From Paenibacillaceae bacterium (GTDB lineage Bacteria; Bacillota; Bacilli; Paenibacillales; Paenibacillaceae), in assembly GCA_900766135.1 (NCBI GenBank), contig CAAFUF010000050.1:1-64000 (forward strand): a stretch of 64,000 nt of DNA, read 5' to 3'. A program made the position numbers and the translations under genes. The notes beneath the pieces are model-generated. The model had not been told where the DNA came from and made no database searches. It was given only the letters and a program-made list of their open reading frames with translations. Below are positions 49,967 through 58,591 of this stretch, one piece after another. Positions within the stretch are counted from its first letter, which is position 1. Each line of letters opens with the position of its first letter.

Positions 49967-49996
49967 CCTTGAAACCTTAAGGCTTCAAGGTATAAT
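49967..49996 (+). promoter_or_regulatory. Sigma-A promoter filled by a 24-bp near-perfect palindrome
   Basis: TTGAAA (49969-49974), 16-base spacer, TATAAT (49991-49996), reading toward the oxidoreductase gene. A 24-bp dyad (49967-49990; arms CCTTGAA and TTCAAGG, centre CCTTAAGG, a single asymmetric base pair) covers the -35 box and whole spacer. A bound protein would exclude RNA polymerase. The start codon is about 170 bases further on, leaving a long leader. Confidence 0.75.
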
Positions 49997-50173
49997 GATT
50001 GGATTTCATGACGTTTCATTTCGTTACATCTATTGTAGATTAGTTCTCGCGCCCAGCGCAAGTAAGTTGTTCCTAATCGAAAAGAATTTGTTTTTAGCGT
50101 TCGAAAGTGGACAAGGGTGACAGGGAATGAGAGAATACGGGTAAAGCGACCATAACAAAGGGAGGAAATCACT

Positions 50174-51160
50174 TTGATACGTTTCGCCACGATTGGAACG
50201 AACTGGATCACGGAGCGTTTTATTCAGGCGGCTTTGGAAACGGAGCAATTTGCCTTAACGGCGGTTTACTCCCGGACCGAGCAGAAGGGCAGGGAGTTTG
50301 CCGCCAAGTTTGGCGACCCCAAGTTGTATACCGACATCATGGCCCTGGCGTCCAGCTCCGACATCGATGCCGTATACATCGCCAGCCCGAATTCGTTTCA
50401 CGCCGAGCAGGCGATCCTGCTGATGGATCACGGCAAGCATGTGTTATGCGAGAAGCCGATGGCTTCCAACGCGGCCGAAGTCCGGCGGATGATCGAAGCG
50501 GCGCGCCGCAACGACGTGCTGCTGATGGAGGCGCTCAAATCCACGCTGATGCCGAACTTCCGGGCAGTCCATGACAATTTGTACAAAATCGGCCGGGTAC
50601 GGCGTTATTTTTCGAGTTACTGCCAGTATTCTTCGCGGTTTGACGCGTTTAAGCAAGGCAAGGTGCTGAACGCTTTTAATCCCGCGTTTTCCAACGGTGC
50701 CATGATGGATCTCGGCATCTACTGCATCTACCCGATGGTGACGCTTTTCGGTAAACCGGAATCCGTTCAGGCCTCCGCCGTGATGTTGTCCTCGGGCGTG
50801 GATGGAGAGGGCAGCCTGATCGTGCGGTACCCGGACATGGACGGCGTGATCATGTATTCGAAAATCACCGATTCCTATCTGCCGACGGAAATCCAGGGGG
50901 AGAACGGGACGATCGTGATCGATCGGATCAACCAGCCGTATGAGGCCAAAATCCTGTACCGCGACGGGACGACCGAGGAGCTGACGCGCTCCCAGCCGCA
51001 GGAGTCGATGTATTACGAGGCGCTCGAGTTTATCGAACTGGTCCAAAGCGGTCAGCGGGAAAGTCAGATCAATACGCATGCCCGTTCGCTGGCCGTCGCC
51101 GAGCTGATGGAGGAAGCAAGACGCCAGTTCGGACTGCGGTACGCGGCGGACGAAATTTAG
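50174..51160 (+). CDS. Gfo/Idh/MocA-family oxidoreductase
   Basis: 328 residues; TTG start with GGGAGGA 7 bases upstream. N-terminal Rossmann domain (RFATIGTNWITERFIQAAL; DAVYIASPNSFHAEQAI) with the conserved HVLCEKPMA containing the catalytic Lys, then a C-terminal alpha/beta substrate domain (~125-328; MMDLGIYCIYP). NAD(P)-dependent sugar or inositol dehydrogenase-type enzyme; substrate unknown. Transcribed alone. Confidence 0.92.
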   Translation: MIRFATIGTNWITERFIQAALETEQFALTAVYSRTEQKGREFAAKFGDPKLYTDIMALASSSDIDAVYIASPNSFHAEQAILLMDHGKHVLCEKPMASNAAEVRRMIEAARRNDVLLMEALKSTLMPNFRAVHDNLYKIGRVRRYFSSYCQYSSRFDAFKQGKVLNAFNPAFSNGAMMDLGIYCIYPMVTLFGKPESVQASAVMLSSGVDGEGSLIVRYPDMDGVIMYSKITDSYLPTEIQGENGTIVIDRINQPYEAKILYRDGTTEELTRSQPQESMYYEALEFIELVQSGQRESQINTHARSLAVAELMEEARRQFGLRYAADEI

Positions 51161-51233
51161 GGCATCGGCGAGTCATCAGCTCAAGATCAAGCAGCGACCC
51201 GATTCCCGGATGCAACGCTATTATTCTGAATTT

Positions 51234-51273
51234 CCAAAAACCCAAGCTGGATGATTCCGGTTTGGGTTTTTGC
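51234..51273 (+). terminator. Terminator of the oxidoreductase gene
   Basis: CAAAAACCCAA / TTGGGTTTTTG arms with a GC-containing 15-base loop and terminal T run. Confidence 0.8.
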
Positions 51274-51330
51274 GTTTGATCGTTCCGCCTGAAGCCAACG
51301 TGGTGCCGGTCAACACTCATTTTTCGCGCG

Positions 51331-51474
51331 CTTTGCACCATTATCCCCTTTGCTCAGGTTGGAACGAAGCAGAGTAGCTTGTTGGGGCCTGATTCCTTGA
51401 CATTCCGCACCATCCGATCTCCGCACCGCACCATGCCATGGAGGCCCCTGATCGAAAGGGATAATCATGCAAAG
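51331..51474. mobile_element. 144-bp MITE-like element with 28-bp inverted ends
   Basis: Left end 51331-51358 (CTTTGCACCATTATCCC, four bases, GCTCAGG) and right end 51447-51474 on the opposite strand (CTTTGCATGATTATCCC, TTTC, GATCAGG). These are the same 28-bp repeat that flanks the transposase-like gene at 16.6-18.0 kb, in the same inward orientation, with 88 non-coding bases between. I saw no clear target duplication. Confidence 0.6.
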
Positions 51475-51580
51475 CGGTCCGCAGAGTAACCTCTTGATTT
51501 ACCGTATCCTGGAACCTGCCTAAAATTCTCATTGCAACCGTTTACACCCTTGAGATAGGATAATCGAAGAGGTGAACAGG

Positions 51581-52564
51581 ATGATCAAGGACAAAAAATG
51601 GCTGGCCGGCATGTTGATCTGCATCGTCGTTTTGGTCTATTTATTTATCGGCTTTGCCCGCTATTCCGGGAAAATCGGCAGCATCGTCAAGGAGCTGCAA
51701 GGGCAACCCGCGAGCGGCGAGTCGCGTTATCATATCGTATTGATCGAGCAGGAGCGTTACCATCCTTATTGGGAAATGGTGGAGAAGGGCGCGGCGGAGG
51801 CGGCGGAGAAATACGGCATCGACATCGAGTTCGCGGGTCCGGTGCGGAACAACATGGAAGAGCAACTGAACCTGTTGGAAAAAGCGATCGCCGCCCGCGT
51901 CGACGCGATTATCGTGCAGGGGCTGAACGAGGAGCGGTTCACGCCGGTGATCGACAAGGCGGTCCGGCGCGGGATCCCCGTCGTGACGATCGACACCGAC
52001 GCGCCGGACAGCAAGCGGCTGGCTTACGTCGGCACCGATAATCTGGCCGCCGGCGAACGCCTGGGCCGCCTTGTCGTGGAGACGACCGGCGGCACCGGGA
52101 AGATCGGCGTGATCATCGGCAGCGATCAGGCCGCCAACCAGCTGCAGCGGTTGGACGGGCTCAAAAGAATCGTCGCCGAGCACGAAGGGCTTGAGATCGT
52201 CGACGTCCGCAGCTCGAACATCTCCCATATGGAGGCGATCCAGCAAGCGGCCAACATGCTCCGAAATCATCCGGAGATCAACATTATGGTCGGCACGAGC
52301 GCAACCGATGCCCTCGGCGTGCTGCAGGCCGCCAAAAACCGCGACGGCCTGACGATCATCGGCTTCGATAATCAGAAGGAAACGTTAGAGGCGATCCGCA
52401 AGGGCGAGATCGAGGCGACGGTCGCGCAGCAGCCTTTTTTGATGGGAGATACGGCCGTTCGCTTGCTCTATGAGCACTTCGAGGGGAAACCGCTGAAGAA
52501 GAAGTACTTCACGGAAGTGAAAGTGCTGGATGCCCGCAATGTGGAGGAGGGCGAAAGCTTATGA
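51581..52564 (+). CDS. Xylose-sensor binding protein (XylFII-like)
   Basis: 327 residues. ATG at 51581 with AAGAGGTG 6 bases upstream (a GTG at 51572 is also in frame). An uncleaved N-terminal membrane anchor (WLAGMLICIVVLVYLFIGFA, ~7-26) holds a type I periplasmic-binding fold outside the cell (~45-320; IDIEFAGPVRNNMEEQLNLL, GIPVVTIDTDAPDSKRLAYV, IIGFDNQKETLEAI). Gene order sensor-LytS-YesN-xylFGH matches the D-xylose three-component system described in Clostridium beijerinckii (XylFII-LytS-YesN). It probably presents xylose to the kinase. Stop and next start overlap (ATGA). Confidence 0.88.
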   Translation: MIKDKKWLAGMLICIVVLVYLFIGFARYSGKIGSIVKELQGQPASGESRYHIVLIEQERYHPYWEMVEKGAAEAAEKYGIDIEFAGPVRNNMEEQLNLLEKAIAARVDAIIVQGLNEERFTPVIDKAVRRGIPVVTIDTDAPDSKRLAYVGTDNLAAGERLGRLVVETTGGTGKIGVIIGSDQAANQLQRLDGLKRIVAEHEGLEIVDVRSSNISHMEAIQQAANMLRNHPEINIMVGTSATDALGVLQAAKNRDGLTIIGFDNQKETLEAIRKGEIEATVAQQPFLMGDTAVRLLYEHFEGKPLKKKYFTEVKVLDARNVEEGESL

Positions 52565-54000
52565 GCATCCGCCGCAAGCTGCTTCTGTTCATTCCGCTCT
52601 TGGTGCTGGTGATGAGCTCGGTGTCCTTCTTTCTTTTTCAAAGCGGAAAGAACGTGCAGGAAAGCTACCACCTGATGATGAAGCGCATTTTGCTGTACAA
52701 GGAAATCTCCTACGAGGTGGGGGAAAACATGCGGTCGATGAACCGCTTCATCATGCAGATGGATACCGAAAGCTTGCCCGAGGTTGTGAAGCACTTGAAC
52801 GCCGTCAAGACCTTGAGGTCCGATCTGGACGGGCTCCAGACGATCGGCGGGAGCGATTTGGCGCTAGCCAATTACCGCAACCTCATCGATACGTTCCTGG
52901 AGCAGACCGAGGCGATGATCGAACGGATCAGCTACGAGGATTCCGATACGATGGCCGGGGCTTACATCGAAGCGGAGCAGACCCAGCGTTTTATCCGCGA
53001 GGAGGCCCAGGAGCTGGTCGACTTGGAGCTGGAGCAATACAAACCGATCTACGGAGATATGATGTATACGACCGACAAGCTGAACAAGCTAGGCATCCTG
53101 CTGGTGGTGACCGCGGCGGCCTTCAGCATTCTGTTGGCCATTTGGCTGTCGCGCAGCATCACCGGGCCGATTCGCCGGCTGGTCGCCACCGCCAAGCAAA
53201 TCTCCAAGGGGCGAATGGATACGAAAGCGCCGGAAAGCGACAGCAACGATGAGATTAGCATTTTGTGCCGAGCGTTTAACGGGATGATCGACAACATCCA
53301 GCAGCTGATGGCCGAGAACATCAACAACCTGGAGAAGGACCGGCTGGTCAAGGAGCTGGAGCTAAAGACGCTGCAAAGCCAGATCAACCCGCATTTTCTT
53401 TTTAATACATTAAACTCCATCTCAAAATTGGCTTATCTTGAAGGGGCTTCGAAAACGAGCGATCTTGCCGTTTCCGTGTCGCGGCTGCTGCGCTACAACC
53501 TGCAGAAGCTCGATCAGGCGGTACCGCTTCGCGAGGAGGTGGCCCATGTCACCGAATACATGAACATCCAGAAGGCGCGGTTCCGCGATCGGATCGCCTT
53601 CGTGATCAACATCGACGAGCGGGCGCTGGACGGGAGGATCCCTTGCTTGACCCTGCAGCCGATATTGGAGAACGCCTTCGTGCACGGGATCGAGCAGATG
53701 GAGGAAGGAGCCGTGCTGGAGCTGGCGATCCGTCTCGGCGAGGAGGGCAAGGTTGAGATCGAAATCCGCGACAACGGCGTCGGCATGAGCCGTGAGACGG
53801 TGAACAAGCTGCTGCAATCGGTGCGAGAGGAAGCGCCGCGGTTTGGCGGCAAAGGGCAATCGACGGGCCTGGGCACGCATAATGTGTTCAAAAGGCTGCA
53901 TTTATTTTTCGACGGTCAGGAACGCATCGCCATCGACAGCGAGGAAGGGGCCGGAACGGCCGTCAGGTTTACGTTGCCTCTTCGCGCGGGCATGGAATAA
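52561..54000 (+). CDS. LytS/YesM-type sensor histidine kinase
   Basis: 479 residues. TM1 ~8-25, an extracytoplasmic helical sensor region ~26-180, TM2 ~182-200, HAMP ~203-255, coiled linker, His_kinase domain with QINPHFLFNTLNS (H278) and a HATPase domain (LEIRDNGVGM; GKGQSTGLGTHNVFKRLH). It overlaps the sensor gene by 4 bases and precedes the YesN regulator by 23 bases. In the xylose model the binding protein docks on the extracellular helices and switches the kinase on. Confidence 0.93.
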   Translation: MSIRRKLLLFIPLLVLVMSSVSFFLFQSGKNVQESYHLMMKRILLYKEISYEVGENMRSMNRFIMQMDTESLPEVVKHLNAVKTLRSDLDGLQTIGGSDLALANYRNLIDTFLEQTEAMIERISYEDSDTMAGAYIEAEQTQRFIREEAQELVDLELEQYKPIYGDMMYTTDKLNKLGILLVVTAAAFSILLAIWLSRSITGPIRRLVATAKQISKGRMDTKAPESDSNDEISILCRAFNGMIDNIQQLMAENINNLEKDRLVKELELKTLQSQINPHFLFNTLNSISKLAYLEGASKTSDLAVSVSRLLRYNLQKLDQAVPLREEVAHVTEYMNIQKARFRDRIAFVINIDERALDGRIPCLTLQPILENAFVHGIEQMEEGAVLELAIRLGEEGKVEIEIRDNGVGMSRETVNKLLQSVREEAPRFGGKGQSTGLGTHNVFKRLHLFFDGQERIAIDSEEGAGTAVRFTLPLRAGME

Positions 54001-54023
54001 AACGGGAAACGGGAGGAACCAAG

Positions 54024-55589
54024 GTGTATACTTTGTTGATTGCGGACGACGAAGCTCTGGAGCGGGAAGGCCTGGAAATGATGATCGGGCATGCGATGCC
54101 GGACACGTTCCGTTTTCTTCATGCGGAGAATGGGCGGCGGGCGATCCAGCTGGCGGAGGAGGGACGGCCCGATTTTATCTTTATGGATATCAAAATGCCG
54201 GGGATTCAGGGGTTGGAAGCCGTACGGGAAATTATGGCCCGGCAGCCGGGAGCCAAGGTCGTGATGATCACCGCCCACGATTATTTCGCTTATGCGAAGG
54301 AGGGGCTGGCGCTCGGCGTTCGGAATTATTTGCTGAAGCCGGCGCGGCGGGAAGAAGTGCTGGACGTACTGAAGAGTCTGATCGCCGAAACCGAAGAGGC
54401 GAAGCGTGCCCGGGATGAGCAATTGGCTCTTCAGGAGAAATTGTCCCAGCTGCTGCCGCTGGCGGAGAATGAGCTGTCGCTGATGCTGATGCTGGAATAC
54501 GCGCAGGAGGTCGAAGCCGACCAATTGGCGGAGATGCTGAACCTTCAATGGCGGAAGGGGTACGCGATGGTGCTGTCGTTCGCGAAGCACACCCCGAAGG
54601 AATGGGCCAGCTTCCAAGTGGCCAAGAAAGAGATTTACGACGCCGTCAAGCAATGGGTGAAGCCGGGATTGTCCTGCATCGTCAGCCCGGTCGTCGGCCA
54701 TCAGATGGCATTGTTTATCCCGTTTCCGCCGGGACGGCCGGGCTATACGCAGCGGGTCATCGCGCTGGAATGGGGCGAACGGCTGCGCGGCCAGGTGGAG
54801 GAGCGGTTCGGGTTGCCGCTCTCCGTCGGCATCGGCGGGATCCGTGAGGGTTGGGACGGGCTGAGCCGCTCGTACCGGGAGGCCGTGCGCGTCTGCGCGG
54901 ATGAGCAGGATATCGTCAGCGTCCGGCATTACGACGATATCGCCGAAAGCTCAGGGCGCCCGGCGATTCCGCTGGACGAGGAGAAGAAGCTGCTCGATGC
55001 GTTGCTGCGGCACGACAAGCCCGAAGTCACCGAACGTTTCGCCCTGCTGTTCGAACGCCTGGAGGCTGCCGAGCCGCGGCATTACCCGCGCCTGCGCGGC
55101 GACGTGATCGGGCTGCTCTTGTATTTGAGCCGCGGCGTGGAAGCGGGTGACGGCCCCGATTTGATCGAAGATTTAAGCGCCTGCGAAGCTCCGGCATCGC
55201 TGCGCGAGAGCGCGGTGCGCCGGCTTGGCGGCTGGATCGACGGACTGCGGGAACGAAAGGAACGCAACCGCTCGCATGTGCTGCAGCGGGCCATCCTGTT
55301 CGTCGGCCAGCGGTTCAAGGAAGAGATCTCGATGGAGCAGACCGCGGAATACGTCAATCTCAGTCCGTATTATTTCAGCAAATTGTTCAAGCTGCAGACG
55401 GGAGAAAATTTCAGTGATTATTTAACCCGCCTGCGGATCGAGGAGGCGAAGCGGCTGATCGCCGAGCGCTCCTTAAGCTTGAAGGAGATCTGTTATGAGA
55501 TTGGCTACAAGGACCCGAACTACTTCAGCCGGGTTTTCAAGAAATCCGTCGGCATCACCCCGAGCGAGTATCGCCAGCAACACGAATAA
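54024..55589 (+). CDS. YesN-type response regulator with AraC DNA-binding domain
   Basis: 521 residues; GTG start with GGGAGGAACCAAG upstream. Receiver domain ~1-120 with phospho-acceptor in FIFMDIKMPG (D55) and the conserved Lys in LLKPARR; a long middle region (~130-400); C-terminal AraC double HTH (~415-520; MEQTAEYVNLSPYYFSKLFK and LKEICYEIGYKDPNYFSRVF). Partner of the upstream kinase. The direct repeat 21 bp apart upstream of xylF is its probable binding site. Confidence 0.94.
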   Translation: MYTLLIADDEALEREGLEMMIGHAMPDTFRFLHAENGRRAIQLAEEGRPDFIFMDIKMPGIQGLEAVREIMARQPGAKVVMITAHDYFAYAKEGLALGVRNYLLKPARREEVLDVLKSLIAETEEAKRARDEQLALQEKLSQLLPLAENELSLMLMLEYAQEVEADQLAEMLNLQWRKGYAMVLSFAKHTPKEWASFQVAKKEIYDAVKQWVKPGLSCIVSPVVGHQMALFIPFPPGRPGYTQRVIALEWGERLRGQVEERFGLPLSVGIGGIREGWDGLSRSYREAVRVCADEQDIVSVRHYDDIAESSGRPAIPLDEEKKLLDALLRHDKPEVTERFALLFERLEAAEPRHYPRLRGDVIGLLLYLSRGVEAGDGPDLIEDLSACEAPASLRESAVRRLGGWIDGLRERKERNRSHVLQRAILFVGQRFKEEISMEQTAEYVNLSPYYFSKLFKLQTGENFSDYLTRLRIEEAKRLIAERSLSLKEICYEIGYKDPNYFSRVFKKSVGITPSEYRQQHE

Positions 55590-55604
55590 GCTAGTCCGTT
55601 TCGC

Positions 55605-55636
55605 AAGTCCTTGTCCCAGACAAGGACTTTTTTGTT
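55605..55636 (+). terminator. Terminator of the sensor-kinase-regulator operon
   Basis: AAGTCCTTGTC-CCA-GACAAGGACTT followed by TTTTGTTTTTT. Confidence 0.93.
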
Positions 55637-55701
55637 TTTTCTGCACAAAAAAATCCAGTGAAAGCGGCGGCGATGAAAGCCTTTACATTTCGCAACAAGG
55701 G

Positions 55702-55732
55702 AGTGCAGGCAGAGCGCAAAGAAGTGCAGGCA
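55702..55732. promoter_or_regulatory. Direct repeat upstream of xylF, candidate YesN site
   Basis: AGTGCAGGCA at 55702-55711 and again at 55723-55732: identical 10-mers exactly 21 bp apart, two helical turns, the usual layout for AraC-type dimers. It ends about 30 bases before a TAAGAT -10 candidate (55763-55768) that lacks a -35. Confidence 0.7.
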
Positions 55733-55772
55733 ATGACCGGGCCGCTGGGGAGTGAGCGATGCTAAGATAAAT

Positions 55773-55787
55773 TTGTAAGCGTAATCA
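55773..55787. promoter_or_regulatory. cre site at the xylF promoter
   Basis: TTGTAAGCGTAATCA matches the cre consensus WTGNAANCGNWNNCW at every defined position. It lies at the likely transcription start, 33 bases before the xylF start codon. Confidence 0.85.
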
Positions 55788-55820
55788 TTAGCGATCAATT
55801 AAAGAAGGGGCGAAGGCATA

Positions 55821-56927
55821 GTGAAAAAACACAGTCATTTTGTACGGTTAAGCTTGGCGGCCATTTTGTTGGCTTCCTCCCTGGCAGGCTGCGGGGTTGT
55901 ATCGGACGGCAGCACAAGCGGCGGGAACGCGAAAAACAATGCGGGCAGCTCGGCGGCCGGCAAAGACGACGGCAAAATCGTCATCGGGATGTCAATGGAC
56001 ACTTTGAAGGAAGAACGGTGGCAGAAGGACCGGGATATTTTCACCGCTAAAGTCGAAGAGCTCGGCGGCGAGGTGAAGGTGCTTGCGGCCAACGGCGACG
56101 ATGCGACACAGCTGAGCCAAGCGGAACAACTGATTTCTCAAGGCGTTGACGTCTTGGTGGTCATCGCGCACAACGCTGAGGCAACCGCGCCGATCGTGGA
56201 AAAAGCGCATAAAGAAGGCATCAAGGTCATCGCGTATGACCGGCTGATCAAAAACTCCGACGTCGACTATTACATTTCCTTCGACAACGTCCGGGTCGGC
56301 GAGTTCCAAGCCCGCGCCGTAATCGAAGGCGCACCGAAGGGCAATATCGTCTACATCGGCGGAGCGGATACCGACAACAACGCGCACATGTTCAAAGAAG
56401 GCGCAATGAGCGTGTTGAAGCCGCTCGAGGAGAAAGGCGACATCAAGATCGTATATGACCAATTCTCCAAGGACTGGAAGCCGGAAGAAGCGCTGAAGAA
56501 CATGGAAAACGCGCTGACCGCCAACAACAATGACGTGCAAGGCGTCGTCGCCGCGAACGACGGCACGGCCGGCGGGGTCATCCAGGCGTTGACTGCCCAA
56601 GGCATGGCCGGCAAAATCCCGGTATCCGGGCAGGACGCCGACTTGGCGGCCGTTCAACGGATCGCCGAAGGCACCCAGCTGATGACCGTATACAAACCGA
56701 TCAAATCGATCGCCACCACCGCTGCGGAAATGGCCGTCTCGGCCGCCAAAGGCGAAGAAGTAAAAGCCGACAAAACCGTCAACAACGGCAAAATCGACGT
56801 ACCTTCCGTGCTGCTGGATCCGATTCCGGTCGACAAGGACAGCCTGAACGTCGTGATCGAAGACGGGTTCCACAAGCTGGAGGACGTGTACAAAAACGTA
56901 CCGAAGGATCAATGGCCTAAGCAATAA
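55821..56927 (+). CDS. xylF: D-xylose ABC transporter binding lipoprotein XylF
   Basis: 368 residues; GTG start. Lipobox LAGC (Cys ~25), Ser/Gly/Asn linker, then a sugar-binding domain closely following E. coli XylF: ERWQKDRDIF, EGIKVIAYDRLI, YYISFDNVRVGE, MENALTANNN, NDGTAGGVIQAL, SGQDADLAAVQRI, MTVYKPI. Captures D-xylose outside the membrane. Controlled by the YesN-type repeat and the cre site upstream, so it should be induced by xylose and repressed by glucose. xylG follows after 150 bases that contain a hairpin. Confidence 0.95.
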   Translation: MKKHSHFVRLSLAAILLASSLAGCGVVSDGSTSGGNAKNNAGSSAAGKDDGKIVIGMSMDTLKEERWQKDRDIFTAKVEELGGEVKVLAANGDDATQLSQAEQLISQGVDVLVVIAHNAEATAPIVEKAHKEGIKVIAYDRLIKNSDVDYYISFDNVRVGEFQARAVIEGAPKGNIVYIGGADTDNNAHMFKEGAMSVLKPLEEKGDIKIVYDQFSKDWKPEEALKNMENALTANNNDVQGVVAANDGTAGGVIQALTAQGMAGKIPVSGQDADLAAVQRIAEGTQLMTVYKPIKSIATTAAEMAVSAAKGEEVKADKTVNNGKIDVPSVLLDPIPVDKDSLNVVIEDGFHKLEDVYKNVPKDQWPKQ

Positions 56928-56991
56928 TAGCATATGGCTTGAGGCAAGTAGTTGAAACGGATAGAGAAGAACTGGACAAAGAAACGGGCAG

Positions 56992-57050
56992 AAGCGGCGA
57001 AAACCAGGGAGCGTTCGGCGTCTCCTTGGTTTCGCTCTTTCCGCCGATCC
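56992..57050 (+). other. Stem-loop between xylF and xylG
   Basis: Imperfect hairpin: AAACCAGGGAGCG / CGTCTCCTTGGTTT, extended by CGGCGA / TTCCGCCG, with a 5-base loop and no strong T run. Suited to partial attenuation or protection of the xylF 3' end. Confidence 0.55.
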
Positions 57051-57077
57051 TTAGGCTAAAGAAGGAGAGCTAAGCCT

Positions 57078-58589
57078 ATGCATGTATTGGAAATGGTGAA
57101 TATCAGCAAAGAGTTTCCGGGCGTGAAGGCCCTCGACCGCGTGAACTTCAAGGTGCGCAAAGGGGAAATCCACGCGCTCTGCGGCGAGAACGGGGCGGGC
57201 AAGTCAACGCTGATGAAAGTCCTGAGCGGGTTGTACCCGGCCGGTACCTATAGCGGAGACATCGTCATCGGCGGCGAGAAGAAGCAGTTCCACAACATTA
57301 CCGATGCGGAAAAAGCCGGCATCGCCATCATCCACCAAGAGCTGGCGCTCGTGAAGGAGATGACGGTAGGCGAGAACATTTTCCTTGGGGCGGAACCGAC
57401 CAAACGCGGCGTGATCCAATGGGATGAGCTGTATCACAATGCAGCCCAGTGGCTGAAGCGGGTCGGGCTGCATATTTCCCCCGAAACGAAAATCGGGAGT
57501 CTCGGCATCGGCCAGCAGCAGCTGGTGGAGATCGCCAAGGCATTGTCCAAGCATACGCAGATCCTGATTCTGGATGAGCCGACGGCCGCTTTGACGGAAA
57601 GCGAAGTGGCGATCCTCATGGGCATCCTGAACCAACTGCGGAGCGAAGGCGTGTCTTGCGTTTATATCTCGCACAAAATGCCGGAGGTGTTTGCTCTGGC
57701 CGACTCGATTACGGTGCTTCGCGACGGGCATACGGTGGCGACGCTGGACCGCAAGGAAACGGATGACGACCAGGTCGTGTCGCTGATGGTCGGGCGAGAG
57801 CTAACCGAACGGTACCCGCGGGTGGAGCATCGCCCATCGGATACCGTGCTGGAGGTTAAGAACTATAACGTTTGGCACCCGGAAAAGCGGAACCAGAAGG
57901 TAATCAAGGACGTCAACTTCCGGGTGCGTAAAGGCGAAATCCTCGGCATCGCCGGGTTGATGGGCGCCGGGCGAACCGAGCTGGTCAGCAGCCTGTTCGG
58001 CGCTTACGGCGGACGGGCGACGGGGGAGGTCTTCGTTGACGGCAAACCGGTGCGTATCCGCTCCGTCGCCGACGCGATCCGCGCCGGGCTTGCCCTCGTC
58101 AGCGAGGACCGCAAGCGCCAAGGTCTCGTCATGGGGATGGACGTCAAGACGAATACGACGATGGCCACGATGGCCAAAGTTTCGAAGCTTGGCGTGATTA
58201 ACGACAACGAGGAAATCCGCTGGGGCCTTAAATACGTGCATGATTTGAAGACCAAAACCGCGTCTCTGGAAACCCCTGTCGGCACGTTGTCCGGCGGGAA
58301 CCAGCAGAAGGTCGTCGTCGGCAAATGGCTGATGTCTGACCCGAAAATCCTCATCATGGACGAACCGACCCGCGGCATTGACGTCGGGGCGAAATACGAG
58401 ATTTATCATCTGATGAATCAGTTGGTCGACCAGGGCGTGGCCATCATCATGATTTCGTCGGAGCTCCCGGAGGTGCTCGGCATGAGCGACCGGATTCTGG
58501 TGATGAGCGAAGGCAAATTCGTTCGGGAGTTCGACTGGCGAGAAGCGACCCAAGAAAATATCATGCAAGCCGCTACGGGAGGGAAATAA
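57078..58589 (+). CDS. xylG: D-xylose ABC transporter ATPase XylG
   Basis: 503 residues with two ABC domains. First: Walker A GENGAGKST (36-44), signature LGIGQQQLVEIAKAL, Walker B ILILDEPTAAL. Second: degenerate Walker A GLMGAGRTEL, signature LSGGNQQKVVVGKWL, Walker B ILIMDEPTRGID. GTYSGDIVIGG and IAIIHQELALVKEMTV are as in XylG. Powers import with XylH. ATG with AAGGAGAG upstream. Confidence 0.95.
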   Translation: MHVLEMVNISKEFPGVKALDRVNFKVRKGEIHALCGENGAGKSTLMKVLSGLYPAGTYSGDIVIGGEKKQFHNITDAEKAGIAIIHQELALVKEMTVGENIFLGAEPTKRGVIQWDELYHNAAQWLKRVGLHISPETKIGSLGIGQQQLVEIAKALSKHTQILILDEPTAALTESEVAILMGILNQLRSEGVSCVYISHKMPEVFALADSITVLRDGHTVATLDRKETDDDQVVSLMVGRELTERYPRVEHRPSDTVLEVKNYNVWHPEKRNQKVIKDVNFRVRKGEILGIAGLMGAGRTELVSSLFGAYGGRATGEVFVDGKPVRIRSVADAIRAGLALVSEDRKRQGLVMGMDVKTNTTMATMAKVSKLGVINDNEEIRWGLKYVHDLKTKTASLETPVGTLSGGNQQKVVVGKWLMSDPKILIMDEPTRGIDVGAKYEIYHLMNQLVDQGVAIIMISSELPEVLGMSDRILVMSEGKFVREFDWREATQENIMQAATGGK

Positions 58590-58591
58590 AC

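Larger units (their letters stand above)
51161..51580. other. 420-bp gene-free interval with terminator and MITE-like element
   Basis: Holds the terminator of the oxidoreductase gene, the 144-bp inverted-repeat element at 51331-51474, and the leader of the xylose sensor operon. No ORF with a ribosome binding site is evident. Confidence 0.8.

Noticed and set aside
50000..50173. Known riboswitch in the leader of the oxidoreductase gene
   Set aside because: I could not recognise a conserved aptamer core or a terminator/antiterminator pair; only the upstream palindromic promoter is supported.
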